DNA from: Sphingobium arseniciresistens
Lineage (GTDB): Bacteria; Pseudomonadota; Alphaproteobacteria; Sphingomonadales; Sphingomonadaceae
Assembly (NCBI GenBank): GCA_029167225.1
Contig: JARFNK010000001.1
Coordinates: forward strand, 558,001 to 622,000
DNA length: 64,000 nt
Direction: 5' to 3'
The translations under genes were made by a program, and so were the position numbers. Shown piece by piece: positions 38,016-46,248 of the stretch (position 1 is the first letter of the stretch; each line of letters opens with the position of its first letter). Under the pieces are notes generated by a model. That model was given only the letters and a program-made list of their open reading frames with translations, ran no database searches and had not been told where the DNA came from.

Positions 38016-38474
38016 TCAGCAGTTACGGTCGATCGCGCGCCCTGCGAGAGCGCCGACGCCGGCACCGATGATCGCGCCCGTGGTGCCGTCACCACGGCGA
38101 CCATAGCGGTTGCTGCTGCCCTTGCCGACTTCGTTGCCGAGCAGGCCACCGGCGATCGCACCGATGATGGTGCCGCCCGTGCCATTGTCGCGGCAGCGAT
38201 AGCCGCCCCTGTAGCCACCGCGATAGCCACGATCATTATAATAGCCGCGATCGGCATAATAGGTGCCACCGCCACGATAGTAGCGGTCGCCGCGATAGCC
38301 ACGATCACCGCGATAATAGTCGCCACCGCCACGATAATAATCGCCTCGGCTGTAGCCGCGGTCATAGTGGCGGGAATAGCCATCGCGCGCGGCGGCCGGG
38401 GTTGCGGTGACCGCGAAGGATGCAACGCCCATGGCGAGTGCCGCACCCAGATTGACCAGAATGTTCTTCTTCAT
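38016..38474 (-). CDS. Glycine-zipper 2TM protein with Tyr/Arg/Gly repeats
   Basis: The 152-residue protein has a signal peptide (GAALAMGVASFAVTATPAAA), a low-complexity region (about 30-95) made of YRGG, YYRGD and DRGYRG repeats, and a C-terminal glycine-zipper pair (GGTIIGAIAGGLLGNEVGKG and GAIIGAGVGALAGRAID) as in Rick_17kDa/2TM outer-membrane proteins. Zipper segments insert in or line up at membranes; the charged aromatic repeat may bind the cell wall. ATG 38474 has GGAG eight bases upstream. A terminator follows. Confidence 0.85.
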   Translation of the reverse strand: MKKNILVNLGAALAMGVASFAVTATPAAARDGYSRHYDRGYSRGDYYRGGGDYYRGDRGYRGDRYYRGGGTYYADRGYYNDRGYRGGYRGGYRCRDNGTGGTIIGAIAGGLLGNEVGKGSSNRYGRRGDGTTGAIIGAGVGALAGRAIDRNC

Positions 38475-38704
38475 GGCGTTGCTCCAATTCCTCAATTCAT
38501 CGACTCGAAGGACTATCGGTTCCTTTCGACTGTCCCCCTTTTGCGCCCCCGGCGTTGAGCCGATGCTGAACATGGATGTCAGCGCCCGTTCAGGAAATCG
38601 GCGCTCAGGAAATCGGGCTGCTGACGATGACTGCGCCCCCGTCGGACCCCGGGGATCAGATACGGGCTGGACGCCCCCGACAAATCGCCTATCCCCTTGG
38701 GGAC

Positions 38705-39691
38705 ATGCCACGTATCCCGCTGATCCTGCTGCTCGCGGCCCTGTTGCTGCCCCCACCCCATGAAATGAAGTCCGCACCGGTGACGCCCGGCGCGTTGCTG
38801 GTGAGTGCGCGCGCCGTGCCGCTGGACAGCGGCGATCCCGCCGTTCGACAGGCAGGCGCGCTGCCCTTTCTGGGCGGTTGGGTGCTCCACAGCCAGGATC
38901 CGCATTTCGGCGGCATCTCGTCGATGCTGATGCAGCCCGACGGTTCGATCCTGGGGCTGAGCGATTCCGGCACGCTGATGGGCTTCTCGCTCTCCCCCGG
39001 CAATCGCCGCCAGTTCATCGCGCCGCTGCCCACGCGCCCCTCGGAACGCGACTGGCCGAGCTGGAAATGGGATTCCGAATCCATGGTCCATGATCCCCAG
39101 AGCGGTCGCTACTGGGTAGGGTTTGAGCTGATCCAGCGCATCTGTCGCTATGCGCCGGGCTTCGCGCGGGTGGAGGCGTGCCGGGGTTGGCCGGAGATAC
39201 AGGCCTGGCCGGAGACGGGCAGCATAGAGGCGATGGTCCGCCTGAAGGACGGGCGGTTCCTCGCCTTTTCGGAAATGGGCTTCGGCCCACATGGCGGCAA
39301 TGACGTGCTGCTGTTCGCGGGCGATCCGACGGAGAAGGCGACACCGCATCCCCGGCACCTCGCTTATCATCCACCGCAGGGCTATCACCCGACCGATGCG
39401 GTACAACTGCCCGACGGCAGCCTGATCGTCCTCAATCGCCGGGTCACGCTGCATGAGGGTTTTACGGCGGTGCTGGTGCGGATCACCCTGCCGCCGTTCA
39501 AGGAAGGCGCGCAACTGGCCAGCAAGCCACTCGCCCGGCTCGCGCCGCCGCTGCTCGCCGACAATTTCGAGGGGCTGGCTTTATCGCAGGAAAAGGGGCG
39601 GACGGTGTTGTGGGTCATCTCTGACGACAATCACCAGTTTTTCGAGCGCACGTTGCTGCTCAAATTCGCCCTGCCGGATCGGTGGGACTGA
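38705..39691 (+). CDS. Esterase-like activity of phytase family protein
   Basis: The 328-residue protein has a hydrophobic N-terminal signal (PLILLLAALLLPP) and a propeller-like domain of the phytase-esterase family (COG4246): GGISSMLMQPDGSILGLSDSGTLMGF, WKWDSESMVHDPQSGRYWVGFE, SIEAMVRLKDGRFLAFSE and ADNFEGLALSQEKGRTVLWVISDDN. Such proteins are periplasmic or secreted; the substrate is unknown. ATG 38705 is chosen for its signal peptide; the longer upstream frame is probably untranslated. Confidence 0.85.
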   Translation: MPRIPLILLLAALLLPPPHEMKSAPVTPGALLVSARAVPLDSGDPAVRQAGALPFLGGWVLHSQDPHFGGISSMLMQPDGSILGLSDSGTLMGFSLSPGNRRQFIAPLPTRPSERDWPSWKWDSESMVHDPQSGRYWVGFELIQRICRYAPGFARVEACRGWPEIQAWPETGSIEAMVRLKDGRFLAFSEMGFGPHGGNDVLLFAGDPTEKATPHPRHLAYHPPQGYHPTDAVQLPDGSLIVLNRRVTLHEGFTAVLVRITLPPFKEGAQLASKPLARLAPPLLADNFEGLALSQEKGRTVLWVISDDNHQFFERTLLLKFALPDRWD

Positions 39692-39741
39692 CCAGCAGGG
39701 TCGCCCGGCCGTGAAGAGCGCCGCGAATCATCCAGACACAG

Positions 39742-39767
39742 AAAAAAGGCGGCCGTTGCGGGCCGCC
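39742..39767 (-). terminator. Rho-independent terminator of rpmB
   Basis: On the minus strand GGCGGCC-CGCAAC-GGCCGCC is followed by TTTTTT, 30 bases after the rpmB stop. Confidence 0.88.
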
Positions 39768-39796
39768 CTCTTCATGGCTTTTCAGCGCCGAACGAA

Positions 39797-40087
39797 TCAG
39801 GCGGCGACAGCCACCTTCTTCTGCACTTCGCGCTTCAGGCGACGCGCCTTGAGCGAAAGCTTCTCTTCGCTGGTCTTCAGCAGCCAGTTGTCGAGACCGC
39901 CGACATGCTCAACCGAACGCAGGCCGTTGGTCGAAACCCGCAGCTTCACGCTCTTTTCCAGCGATTCGGAGATCAGCGTGACGTTCTGCAGATTAGGCAG
40001 GAACACCCGCTTGGTCTTGTTGTTCGCGTGAGACACATTGTGACCCACCTGACGGCCCTTGCCGGTCAGCTCGCAAATGCGCGACAT
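39797..40087 (-). CDS. rpmB: 50S ribosomal protein L28
   Basis: The 96-residue protein is L28 of the large subunit: [34 protein letters not shown] at the start is diagnostic, and it has the alphaproteobacterial C-terminal extension ([27 protein letters not shown]). ATG 40087 is the start; longer upstream frame is not coding. It stands alone with its own terminator and is not next to rpmG. Confidence 0.95.
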   Translation of the reverse strand: MSRICELTGKGRQVGHNVSHANNKTKRVFLPNLQNVTLISESLEKSVKLRVSTNGLRSVEHVGGLDNWLLKTSEEKLSLKARRLKREVQKKVAVAA

Positions 40088-40305
40088 AAGAATCAGCCCT
40101 ATCGTTCGGTTATGCTGGTACGGCACTAGGCCGGGAAAGCGGCGCGGATAGCGGCTAATGCCCTTTCCGTCAACCCGCGCCATGCCATTTTGCAACGACA
40201 TCGTGGCGCAAGCGCAACCATCCCCCAAGCGGGGCGTTCCCATCAGCACAGAATATCCTCCGGCACAATGAAGGATATGATGGCAAGGATAAGAGGAGCG
40301 TCGCG

Positions 40306-40533
40306 ATGATGAGATTTCTGGCCGGATTGCTGTTGATTGCCCTGATCGCGGTTGGCGTAGCCTATGCCTTCGGGCTGATCCGGGTCGAGCAGACGCGCGA
40401 CGCCAGCCTGCCATCGGTCGCGGTGAAGCCCGGCACGCTGCCCGCCTACAAGGCGGATGTCGTGAAGGTCGATGTCGGCACCCGCAACGAAACCGTAGAA
40501 GTGCCGACGATCGACGTGAAGAAGCCGGAATGA
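40306..40533 (+). CDS. Small membrane-anchored protein of unknown function
   Basis: The 75-residue protein has one N-terminal hydrophobic helix ([22 protein letters not shown]) and a periplasmic tail with alternating Val and charged residues ([24 protein letters not shown]). AGAGGAG lies eight bases before the tandem ATG. No family is recognised, although similar short anchored proteins are common in sphingomonads. Confidence 0.7.
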   Translation: MMRFLAGLLLIALIAVGVAYAFGLIRVEQTRDASLPSVAVKPGTLPAYKADVVKVDVGTRNETVEVPTIDVKKPE

Positions 40534-40636
40534 CGTTGGGAACAACGGCAGGTTGAGCGCGGACCTCCCAAGACACCGATAGCGCGATCATCGCCGGGCC
40601 GTTGCGGCGATCGACTGCCCCGCCTATGCGATTCGC

Positions 40637-41095
40637 ATGGCCGACCCCTTCCCCTTGCCCGCCCCCATGCGCCGCGCGCTCGCCCTGGCACGGGCGGCGG
40701 CGGCGGCGGACGAGGTGCCGATCGGCGCGGTGGTCACACATGAGGGACGAATCGTCGGCGAGGGCGAGAATCGCAACCGGCGGGACAATGATCCCACCGC
40801 CCATGCCGAGATTGTCGCCCTTCGCGCGGCGGCAGCCGTGCTGGGCGATTTCCGCCTGACCGGATGCGACCTGTGGGTCACTCTGGAGCCCTGCGCCATG
40901 TGCGCGGGCGCAATATCCCATGCGCGCATCGCCCGCGTCTATTATGCCGCACCCGACCCCAAGGGCGGGGCGGTGGAACAGGGCGCGCGAGTCTTCGCCC
41001 AGCCGCAATGCCTGCACCGGCCGGAGGTCTATGGCGGGCTGGGCGAGATCGAAGCGGCCGGACTCCTAAGGGACTTTTTTGCCGGGCGCCGGTGA
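40637..41095 (+). CDS. tadA: tRNA adenosine(34) deaminase
   Basis: The 152-residue enzyme converts A34 to inosine in tRNA-Arg(ACG). Zinc ligands and the catalytic Glu are in [10 protein letters not shown] (H-A-E) and [12 protein letters not shown] (PCxxC). The rest has the TadA pattern ([27 protein letters not shown]) and length. Its 3' end overlaps the convergent membrane-protein gene by 30 bases. Confidence 0.93.
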   Translation: MADPFPLPAPMRRALALARAAAAADEVPIGAVVTHEGRIVGEGENRNRRDNDPTAHAEIVALRAAAAVLGDFRLTGCDLWVTLEPCAMCAGAISHARIARVYYAAPDPKGGAVEQGARVFAQPQCLHRPEVYGGLGEIEAAGLLRDFFAGRR

Positions 41096-43009
41096 TGCCG
41101 CGATAGCCAGCGCCTTCTGTCCCGCCGCATAGTCGATGCGGTAAAGCGTATAGGGCAATGCGAATCCGGTCTTGAGGTCCACCGGCCGCAGCCAGCCGGG
41201 CACCCGCCCGCGCATGAGCTGCGCATAAAAGCCCTTGGGACTGCGTGCCTGATAGACGGTGCCCTCGGGGAAGCTGGGGCAGACGAGGAAATAGGTCGCG
41301 TGATGGCGCGCGGCGATCTTCAGGAAGTCCGCCGGCTGGCCGTCCATCGCATGATGGATGTCGAGGATCGCGGGGCCATTGCGATGATAGGGGCCGGCGA
41401 TGGCGCTGTGATGCGTCGTCGCGATCAGGCGCGGGCCAAGATCGACGAGCGTGAAGATGAGCGCGGGCGGCAACTGGTCGAGCGCCTGTAGCGCTGGTAG
41501 CGCGCGACAGCGGCCACCCGCCTTGCGGATCGCCTCCCGGCGCGCCAGCGTCGCCTTGCTCGGCGGCTTGGCCTGAGCGCTGTTGTCGCCGGTGATGCGC
41601 GCGAACATCATGTTGGCCTGCGGATAGATCTGATAGACCCACAAAGTGGCGACCACGAGCAGCCCGGCTGCGATCCCGAGCGCGCGCTTCAGGCGGCTGC
41701 CGCGCAAGATCGCCTCCACCGCGGTCCAGCCGCCCCAGGCAATCGCCGGCAAAGCGAGAAGCTGGGCCGCCGGCCCGGCGCGGATCTGCCAGCACAGCAG
41801 GCCGAGCGCGAGCAGCGTCATCAGCGTCACCGTGGCCCATGCCCACAGCCGCTCCACATCACGGCGTGATGCCCAGCAGGCCGCGAGCGCGCAGAACAGC
41901 CCGATCACCGGTAGCGCCAGCATCGGCACCGCGACGTTGCGGGCCTGCGCCGTGATCGGCTTGGCCTCGCGGATGTTGGCAAGCCACAGCTTCTGCAGCT
42001 CGGGCGAGATCTGATAGGCGCCGCTCAGGCATTGCGGCCAGTTCATCCAGGCGAAGGCGCCCAGCAGCGCGCCCGCGACGATGCCCGCCGCCAGCCGCTG
42101 CGGCCAGCCCTTGAGCGGCAGCAGCGCCAGCACGACCATCAGGCCGGACGCCGCGCCGAGGATCGCGACCCAGATGGGCGAGATCGCGTCGCACATCGGC
42201 TGGCGGTTGGCATAGCTCGCAAACAGCACGAACAAAATGGACGTGCCGCCGCCGAGGCTGAGCGCATAGGGGATCATCCGCCGCGCCGCACCCTCCTTGA
42301 ACACCCAGCGCAACGCGATGATGCCGCCGCCGCCGGCCAGATAGGCGATCATCTCCATGCCGATGGCGATGGAGAGCGCGCTAGAGAGTCCGGCGACGAT
42401 GCCGCCCCGCAGCCAGTCCCTGTCCACCATCCCCGCCAGCATGATGACGGTGAAGGCCAGCTGCCAGCCATGATGGTCGATCCGCATGGGCATGAACATG
42501 CCCAGCCCCATCTGCGCCGCGAGCGGCAGCAATATGCCGACGATCCATGCCGGCCCCGGTGCCAGCCGGCGCACGATGAAGCCCAGCGCAAGCATCAGCG
42601 GCAACAACGGCAGCAATGGCGCGATGCCGCAGGCGAGCCGATCGGCCAGCCCTTGATCCATGAAAGCGCGCAGCAGCAGCATCAACCCGGCGAGCGGCAG
42701 GTCCACCAGCCGCGACCAGTGGATGTTCGCGCCGCCGGGCGGGTCGAGCCGATATTGGCGCAGGTCGAACCAGCCCTGCCCGGCCAGCCAGTCCTTCACC
42801 TGCACATAGCGGATATTGTCGTCGGTATCCCCCAGCCCCAGCCAGTGGATCTGGTTCCAGCGAATGATGAGATAGTAGGTGCAGATGCCGACCCAGAAGG
42901 CGAAGGTCAGGAATTTCCAGTTGGCGTCGGCCCAGCGCAGCGTTTCCGCGCCGCCATCGACCAGCCGCCTGTTCCATCCGCTCCAGCGGCCCTTGACGCT
43001 TTCATTCAT
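41066..43009 (-). CDS. Polytopic GT-C-like glycosyltransferase (function unassigned)
   Basis: The 647-residue protein has about 11-13 membrane helices and a soluble C-terminal domain. LGDTDDNIRYVQVKDWLAGQGWFDLRQYRLDPPGG in the first large loop carries the acidic pair seen in GT-C transferases, and MPMRIDHHGWQ resembles a second acidic motif of STT3/PglB-like proteins. It may use a polyprenyl-phosphate sugar or act on periplasmic glycans. It is divergent from the gtrA-like gene 48 bases away, which suggests a shared role in glycan transfer. Confidence 0.6.
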   Translation of the reverse strand: MNESVKGRWSGWNRRLVDGGAETLRWADANWKFLTFAFWVGICTYYLIIRWNQIHWLGLGDTDDNIRYVQVKDWLAGQGWFDLRQYRLDPPGGANIHWSRLVDLPLAGLMLLLRAFMDQGLADRLACGIAPLLPLLPLMLALGFIVRRLAPGPAWIVGILLPLAAQMGLGMFMPMRIDHHGWQLAFTVIMLAGMVDRDWLRGGIVAGLSSALSIAIGMEMIAYLAGGGGIIALRWVFKEGAARRMIPYALSLGGGTSILFVLFASYANRQPMCDAISPIWVAILGAASGLMVVLALLPLKGWPQRLAAGIVAGALLGAFAWMNWPQCLSGAYQISPELQKLWLANIREAKPITAQARNVAVPMLALPVIGLFCALAACWASRRDVERLWAWATVTLMTLLALGLLCWQIRAGPAAQLLALPAIAWGGWTAVEAILRGSRLKRALGIAAGLLVVATLWVYQIYPQANMMFARITGDNSAQAKPPSKATLARREAIRKAGGRCRALPALQALDQLPPALIFTLVDLGPRLIATTHHSAIAGPYHRNGPAILDIHHAMDGQPADFLKIAARHHATYFLVCPSFPEGTVYQARSPKGFYAQLMRGRVPGWLRPVDLKTGFALPYTLYRIDYAAGQKALAIAASPAPGKKVP

Positions 43010-43057
43010 AGCTGGTGGGGATTAGAGCAGCCGGCGCAAAGCGCAACGGGGGCTGAC

Positions 43058-43474
43058 ATGAATTTCGATCGCTGGCTTTCGCCGGAACGCCAGGCGCTGC
43101 TGTGGCAGCTCGTCCGCTACGGGCTGACGGGCGGCTTCGTGACCGCGGTGCAGGCCGCGATCTACTGGTGCCTGGCCGCGCTGGCGAACATCCATCCGCA
43201 GGTCGCAAACGGCGCGGGTTATCTCGCGGCGGTGCTGCTCGGCTATGTGCTGCACGGCGCCTTCACCTTCCGCGGCCATGGCGAGCGCGACAAGCCGGCG
43301 GCGCGCGGCATACGCTTCTTCCTGGTCTCGCTGGTCAGCCTGGCGCTCAACGCGCTGTGGGTATGGCTGGCGGTGACGATATGGCGATGGCCGGAATGGA
43401 CCCCCATCCCGGCCATGATGTTCGTGACGCCCGCACTGGTGTTCGTGCTCAACCGGCAGTGGGTATTCCGGTAA
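43058..43474 (+). CDS. GtrA family membrane protein
   Basis: The 138-residue protein has four membrane helices in the GtrA/DPMS layout: LVRYGLTGGFVTAVQAAIYWCLA, GAGYLAAVLLGYVLHGAFTFR (the signature), FFLVSLVSLALNALWVWLAV and FVTPALVFVLNRQWVFR. Such proteins are thought to move or present polyprenyl-linked glucose in surface-glycan modification. The start is ATG 43058, and the longer open frame upstream is antisense to the GT-C-like gene. Confidence 0.88.
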   Translation: MNFDRWLSPERQALLWQLVRYGLTGGFVTAVQAAIYWCLAALANIHPQVANGAGYLAAVLLGYVLHGAFTFRGHGERDKPAARGIRFFLVSLVSLALNALWVWLAVTIWRWPEWTPIPAMMFVTPALVFVLNRQWVFR

Positions 43475-43484
43475 CGCCCGCCGC

Positions 43485-43511
43485 CGTGATCCTGCGAAGG
43501 CAGGAGCACGG
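43485..43511. repeat. Type B palindromic repeat between gtrA and the response regulator
   Basis: CCGTGATCCTGCGAAGGCAG followed by GAGCACGG folds into a hairpin with CGAA-type loop, like the other type B units. It sits between two convergent genes and may act as a bidirectional terminator. Confidence 0.6.
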
Positions 43512-43517
43512 CGTAGA

Positions 43518-44324
43518 TTAATGAACGAAGCGCGCCACCACGTCGCGATAGCTGCGGCTGACCTTCACCTGCGCGCCGGATTCCAGCACCAGGAAGCATT
43601 CGCCGTTGGTATGCGGCTTCACCTGCCGCACCTGCGAGAGGTTGACGATGGTCGAGCGGTGCACGCGCTGGAAGTTGCGCGGGTCGAGGCGCTTTTCCAG
43701 ATCCTTCATCGTTTCGCGCAGGATCAGGGAATTGTCGGCGGTGTAGATGCACATATAGTCGCCCGCCGCGTCGATCCGCTCGATCGAATCGACATCGACG
43801 CGGAAAATCTGCCCGCGATCCTTGATGTTGATGAGCTTTTCATAGCGGCTGGCGACATGGGTGTCGCCGTCGCTGGACGAGGCGAAGTCGCTCATCGCCT
43901 GAGGCGCGACCTCGGCCAGCACTTCGCGCAGGCGCTCGGCTTCCTGCACCTGCTTCTTTTCGGCGAGGCGCAGGCGCACGCGGTCCAGCGCGTCGGCCAG
44001 GCGGTCCTCGTCCACCGGCTTCATCAGATAATCCACCGCCTGCGCCTCGAACGCGCGGATCGCATGGTCGGAATAGGCGGTCACGAAGATGAACAGCGGC
44101 GGCTCGATCTCCATCATGCCCTGCACGACCGAAAAACCATCGAACCCCGGCATCTGGATGTCGAGGAAGACGAGGTCGGGCTTGTGGGTCTTGATGGAGC
44201 GGATGGCCTCCCGGCCATTCTGGCAGGTATCGATGATCTCGACATCGTCATGCGCCTCAAGGCGCAACTTCAACCCCTGGATGGCAAGGCTTTCGTCATC
44301 CACGAGGATCGTTCTGATGGTCAT
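43518..44324 (-). CDS. LytTR-family response regulator
   Basis: The 268-residue protein has an N-terminal receiver domain (TILVDDESLAIQGLKL; DLVFLDIQMPGFDGF with phospho-acceptor Asp; FVTAYSDHAIRAFEAQAVDYLMKP) and a C-terminal LytTR DNA-binding domain (RVDVDSIERIDAAGDYMCIYT; FQRVHRSTIVNLSQVRQVKPH). Phosphorylated dimers bind direct repeats. Its ATG overlaps the histidine-kinase stop by four bases (ATGA), so the pair is translationally coupled. Confidence 0.93.
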   Translation of the reverse strand: MTIRTILVDDESLAIQGLKLRLEAHDDVEIIDTCQNGREAIRSIKTHKPDLVFLDIQMPGFDGFSVVQGMMEIEPPLFIFVTAYSDHAIRAFEAQAVDYLMKPVDEDRLADALDRVRLRLAEKKQVQEAERLREVLAEVAPQAMSDFASSSDGDTHVASRYEKLINIKDRGQIFRVDVDSIERIDAAGDYMCIYTADNSLILRETMKDLEKRLDPRNFQRVHRSTIVNLSQVRQVKPHTNGECFLVLESGAQVKVSRSYRDVVARFVH

Positions 44325-45418
44325 GCGGCCACTTTCGTTTGTTCTTCCGTCACAAGGGGCATTTCGATGGTAACAGCGAAGCCTCCTCCAGGCGTGGAAC
44401 GCGCGTCGAAGCTCTGCCGTTCCCCAAAGGCCTGCACCAGCCGGTCGCGGATATTCGCTAGTCCCACGCCGGTAGACAAATGTGGACGGACCTGCGTCTC
44501 GTTCAATCCCGGCCCGGTGTCCGACACGACGATCCGAACATTTTCACCGGCAGGCTGCGCCATAACGGATATTTCGGCGCCCTCTTCCTTGGGAGTGACG
44601 GCATATTTGATGGCATTTTCGACCAGCGGCTGCAGCAGCAGCGAAGGCAGGCGGGCGTGCGCCACGGCAGGATCGATGACGAAGACCGGCCGCAGTCGAT
44701 CCTCGAACCGCATCTTCTCGATCTCCAGATAGAGTTTCAACGTCTCTACCTCCTGCTCCAGCGTGACCTGCGCGGTCGGCTCGTTGATCAGCGTATAGCG
44801 CAAAAAGGAGGACAGGCGCGAGAGCATTGCGTTGGCCCTGTCCGTTTGTTTCAGCAGCACCAGCGTCGAGATGCTGTTGAGCGTGTTGAACAGGAAATGC
44901 GGGTTCAGCTGATAGCGCAGCATCGCAAGCTGGGCGGCGCTCGCCTGCGCTTCCAGCCGGAGCAGTTCATCGGCCTGCTCTTCCACGGTGAGGTAGAAGT
45001 TGATCGCATAATAGAGAGCAGACCAGGCGCCGAGCAGCGTGATCGAGAGATAGAAGGCGCCCAGGAACAGCTGCAGCCCCGCCGTCTCGCTGCCCTGGTT
45101 CTGCGTCGCGAACACCCAGGCGTCGATGAACGCGCATAGGCCCGCCGCAAGCACGATCACCACGATCGAGGCGCCCCATGTGACGAACGGCTTCTGCTTG
45201 AGCAACATGCGGAACAGCACCGCGATCAGCAGCGTGACCGAATAGCCCGTTGCGGTCGAGATCAGCACCGGCACCAGGCTGGACAGGGGCTGGCCATTGG
45301 CGATCGTCGAGGAGGCGCGCAGCAGGAACGCGCCCGCCCAGCCCAATGACTGAAGGTTCCAGAAGGCGCGGTTCTTGTCCGCGAAAAACGGTTTGGGCTG
45401 GAGAGGGCTTACCGACAT
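44321..45418 (-). CDS. LytS/AlgZ-type sensor histidine kinase
   Basis: The 365-residue membrane kinase has about four N-terminal helices, a coiled linker (VEEQADELLRLEAQASAAQL) and the His_kinase motif MLRYQLNPHFLFNTLNSISTLVLL with the phospho-accepting His. A degenerate ATPase lies after it (PLVENAIKYAV; VSDTGPGLNE; GVGLANIRDRL). It pairs with the LytTR regulator. The signal sensed by the membrane part is unknown. Confidence 0.92.
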   Translation of the reverse strand: MSVSPLQPKPFFADKNRAFWNLQSLGWAGAFLLRASSTIANGQPLSSLVPVLISTATGYSVTLLIAVLFRMLLKQKPFVTWGASIVVIVLAAGLCAFIDAWVFATQNQGSETAGLQLFLGAFYLSITLLGAWSALYYAINFYLTVEEQADELLRLEAQASAAQLAMLRYQLNPHFLFNTLNSISTLVLLKQTDRANAMLSRLSSFLRYTLINEPTAQVTLEQEVETLKLYLEIEKMRFEDRLRPVFVIDPAVAHARLPSLLLQPLVENAIKYAVTPKEEGAEISVMAQPAGENVRIVVSDTGPGLNETQVRPHLSTGVGLANIRDRLVQAFGERQSFDARSTPGGGFAVTIEMPLVTEEQTKVAA

Positions 45419-45552
45419 CGGACGGAGCCTAGAGCGATTTCACGCCGGAGGAAATCACCTGAAAGCCCGGACATCGCGAAAAAGGAACGTCGCCGGGCAG
45501 GACTCCCTTGATATCACGGCTCCCCGGCCACTTTAACAAGGCCAGAATGCGA

Positions 45553-46047
45553 TCAGCCGACGGCGGCGACTTCCTCGCCAACGGGTACCGCCTCGTCGGG
45601 GAAGACCCACATCAGGTCCGAAACCTCCAGCGGGCGACCATCATGAGCTTGGATACGGATCCGCTGGATGGGTTGCCCGTCGCGGCGATCGGCCAGCATC
45701 GGCGTGCAGGGAACCCCGCTGCCCCAGCGTTCACCCCACTGGCGCAGCGCGATCATGACCGGCGCCAGTTCCTCGCCCTTCTGCGTCAGGCGATATTCCA
45801 CCTTGCGGCGATCGCAGCTCATCGGCTGCCGCATCATGATGCCGTTTTCAACAAGCCGGGTCAGCCGGTTTGCCAGGATATTGCGCGCAATGCCCAGGCT
45901 CGACTGGAACTCTTCGAAATGACGGATGCCGGTAAGCGCACCGCGCAGGATCATGAAGGACCAGCGTTCGCCCATCATCTCCAGTGCCAGCGGCAATGGG
46001 CATTGTGCCTGGTCGGCAAGAGGGGTCAGCGTATCATTCATCTCCAT
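45553..46047 (-). CDS. HxlR-family transcriptional regulator
   Basis: About 164 residues from ATG 46047. The winged helix has the HxlR pattern: CPLPLALEMMGERWSFMILRGALTGIRHFEEFQSSLGIARNILANRLTRLVENGIM, followed by RKVEYRLTQKGEELAPVMIALRQWGERW. The usual N-terminal Cys is present (AQCPLP). Members respond to aldehydes, quinones or oxidants and usually regulate a neighbour; nearby candidates are the rsh gene (divergent) and nothing obvious on the same strand. The longer frame to 46095 is less likely. Confidence 0.88.
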   Translation of the reverse strand: MEMNDTLTPLADQAQCPLPLALEMMGERWSFMILRGALTGIRHFEEFQSSLGIARNILANRLTRLVENGIMMRQPMSCDRRKVEYRLTQKGEELAPVMIALRQWGERWGSGVPCTPMLADRRDGQPIQRIRIQAHDGRPLEVSDLMWVFPDEAVPVGEEVAAVG

Positions 46048-46248
46048 GGCCCGAAACAGTAGCGCAAAGGTCCAGCAGTTGCAAAATCCCGTCATATATA
46101 ATTATGATGAAGCAATCTTCAAACCATCCCGTGATGTCCCACTGCCGGGGCGCACGCGGCGGCTATGCGCATTTCATGAGCATATGTCGCTGGCGTGGAG
46201 CGGATTTTTGTTGCACCGGAGCCATCATCCCCCACATCGTGAACTGAC

